Source of the DNA: Pterobdella sp. o SKG-2022 | Taxonomy: Eukaryota; Annelida; Clitellata; Hirudinida; Piscicolidae | Reading direction: 5' to 3' | DNA: 64,000 nt | Assembly (NCBI GenBank): GCA_964035795.1 | Contig: CAXIVU010000139.1 | Coordinates: 1-64,000, forward strand | Position numbering within the stretch: position 1 is the first letter of the stretch | Below: more notes on this DNA, generated by a model | Told to the model about the DNA's origin: nothing | Seen by the model: only the letters and a program-made list of their open reading frames with translations | Database searches by the model: none | The DNA's letters: not shown here

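Larger units (their letters stand above)
1..64000. repeat. 159-bp tandem repeat array, about 402.5 copies, filling the window
   Basis: The unit beginning gaagttgttgttacag recurs every 159 bases from position 1 (160, 319, ... 63920) with no spacer and no other sequence. Unit composition on the + strand is G 39, C 20, A 34, T 66 (37% GC, 66% G+T). Most copies match the consensus exactly and variant copies usually differ at one to four positions. The period is disturbed only by nine small indels whose net sum is +1. Both array ends lie outside the window. High identity over 64 kb means recent amplification by unequal exchange, gene conversion or replication slippage (inference). The period is a multiple of three and one minus-strand frame is open throughout, so this is more likely an expanded coding repeat than an ordinary satellite. 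Confidence 0.99.

Noticed and set aside
63994..63996. ATG near the right edge as the start of the protein
   Set aside because: The same ATG occurs in nearly every unit and the frame continues to the edge, so it is an internal Met and the real start is outside.
1..64000. Long + strand open frames reading a Val-rich protein (up to about 8,850 codons)
   Set aside because: They are the antisense of the Thr-rich frame in a phase where ACA/ACT/ACG runs read as GTT/GTC. With a period of 159 a frame open in one unit is open in all. A 53-residue hydrophobic Val repeat without polar linkers matches no plausible protein, so it is treated as a shadow.
1..64000. CRISPR array
   Set aside because: Direct repeats are contiguous, 159 bp long and have no unique spacers between them.
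1..64000. Simple microsatellite of GTT/AAC triplets
   Set aside because: GTT runs are only two to four triplets long and sit at fixed places in a complex 159-bp unit. The array period is the unit, not the triplet.
1..64000. Promoters, terminators, RNA genes, mobile elements or introns within the array
   Set aside because: Every base belongs to the 159-bp unit. Any motif found in it recurs about 400 times and cannot be a specific signal. No inverted repeats or target-site duplications were seen.

Overview
The whole 64 kb window is one uninterrupted tandem array. A 159-bp unit is repeated head to tail about 402.5 times. I found no unique flanking sequence, RNA gene, mobile element or second gene anywhere in it. 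The unit is 37% GC with strong strand asymmetry: per unit on the + strand, 39 G, 20 C, 34 A and 66 T. Copies are numbered from the left below, with copy 1 starting at position 1 and copy 403 cut off by the right edge.

Because 159 = 3 x 53, the array keeps its reading frame. On the minus strand one frame is open through every copy and reads a 53-residue repeat of 27 Thr, 5 Ser, 5 Val, 3 Ile, 3 Ala, 2 each of Pro, Glu, Met and Leu, and 1 each of Gln and Lys. It has no Cys, Asn, Gly, Trp, Tyr, Phe, His, Arg or Asp. Sixty percent Ser+Thr with no Cys is the composition of a mucin-like, heavily O-glycosylated domain. If the frame is real, the window holds about 21,300 codons of a single giant repeat exon. 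The N-terminus would lie beyond the right edge and the C-terminus beyond the left edge. The minus-strand frame is broken by nine small indels (5782, 7975, 8095, 10032, 11428, 13055, 39540, 41134, 46502), giving ten open segments. Every indel is private to one copy and none is a multiple of three, which fits sequencing or consensus error at least as well as real decay.

Layout: 1-13 kb is mostly homogeneous but carries six of the nine indels. From 13 to 35.3 kb the array is diverse, with many substitution variants arranged in nested higher-order repeats of 5, 8, 10-12 and 19 units. From 35.3 to 45.5 kb lie about 64 copies that look identical apart from two indels. From 45.5 to 64 kb homogeneous runs alternate with short variant clusters, one of which (45.5-46.3 kb) recurs at the right edge 112 units away.

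Organism: a very long intronless Thr-rich repeat and near-identical satellite-like copies suggest a eukaryote, plausibly an invertebrate or protist with a large secreted or surface mucin. Nothing in the window identifies a lineage, and a giant prokaryotic surface protein or a non-coding satellite that happens to be open cannot be excluded. There is no gene network to describe, only one giant gene segment or satellite and its amplification history.
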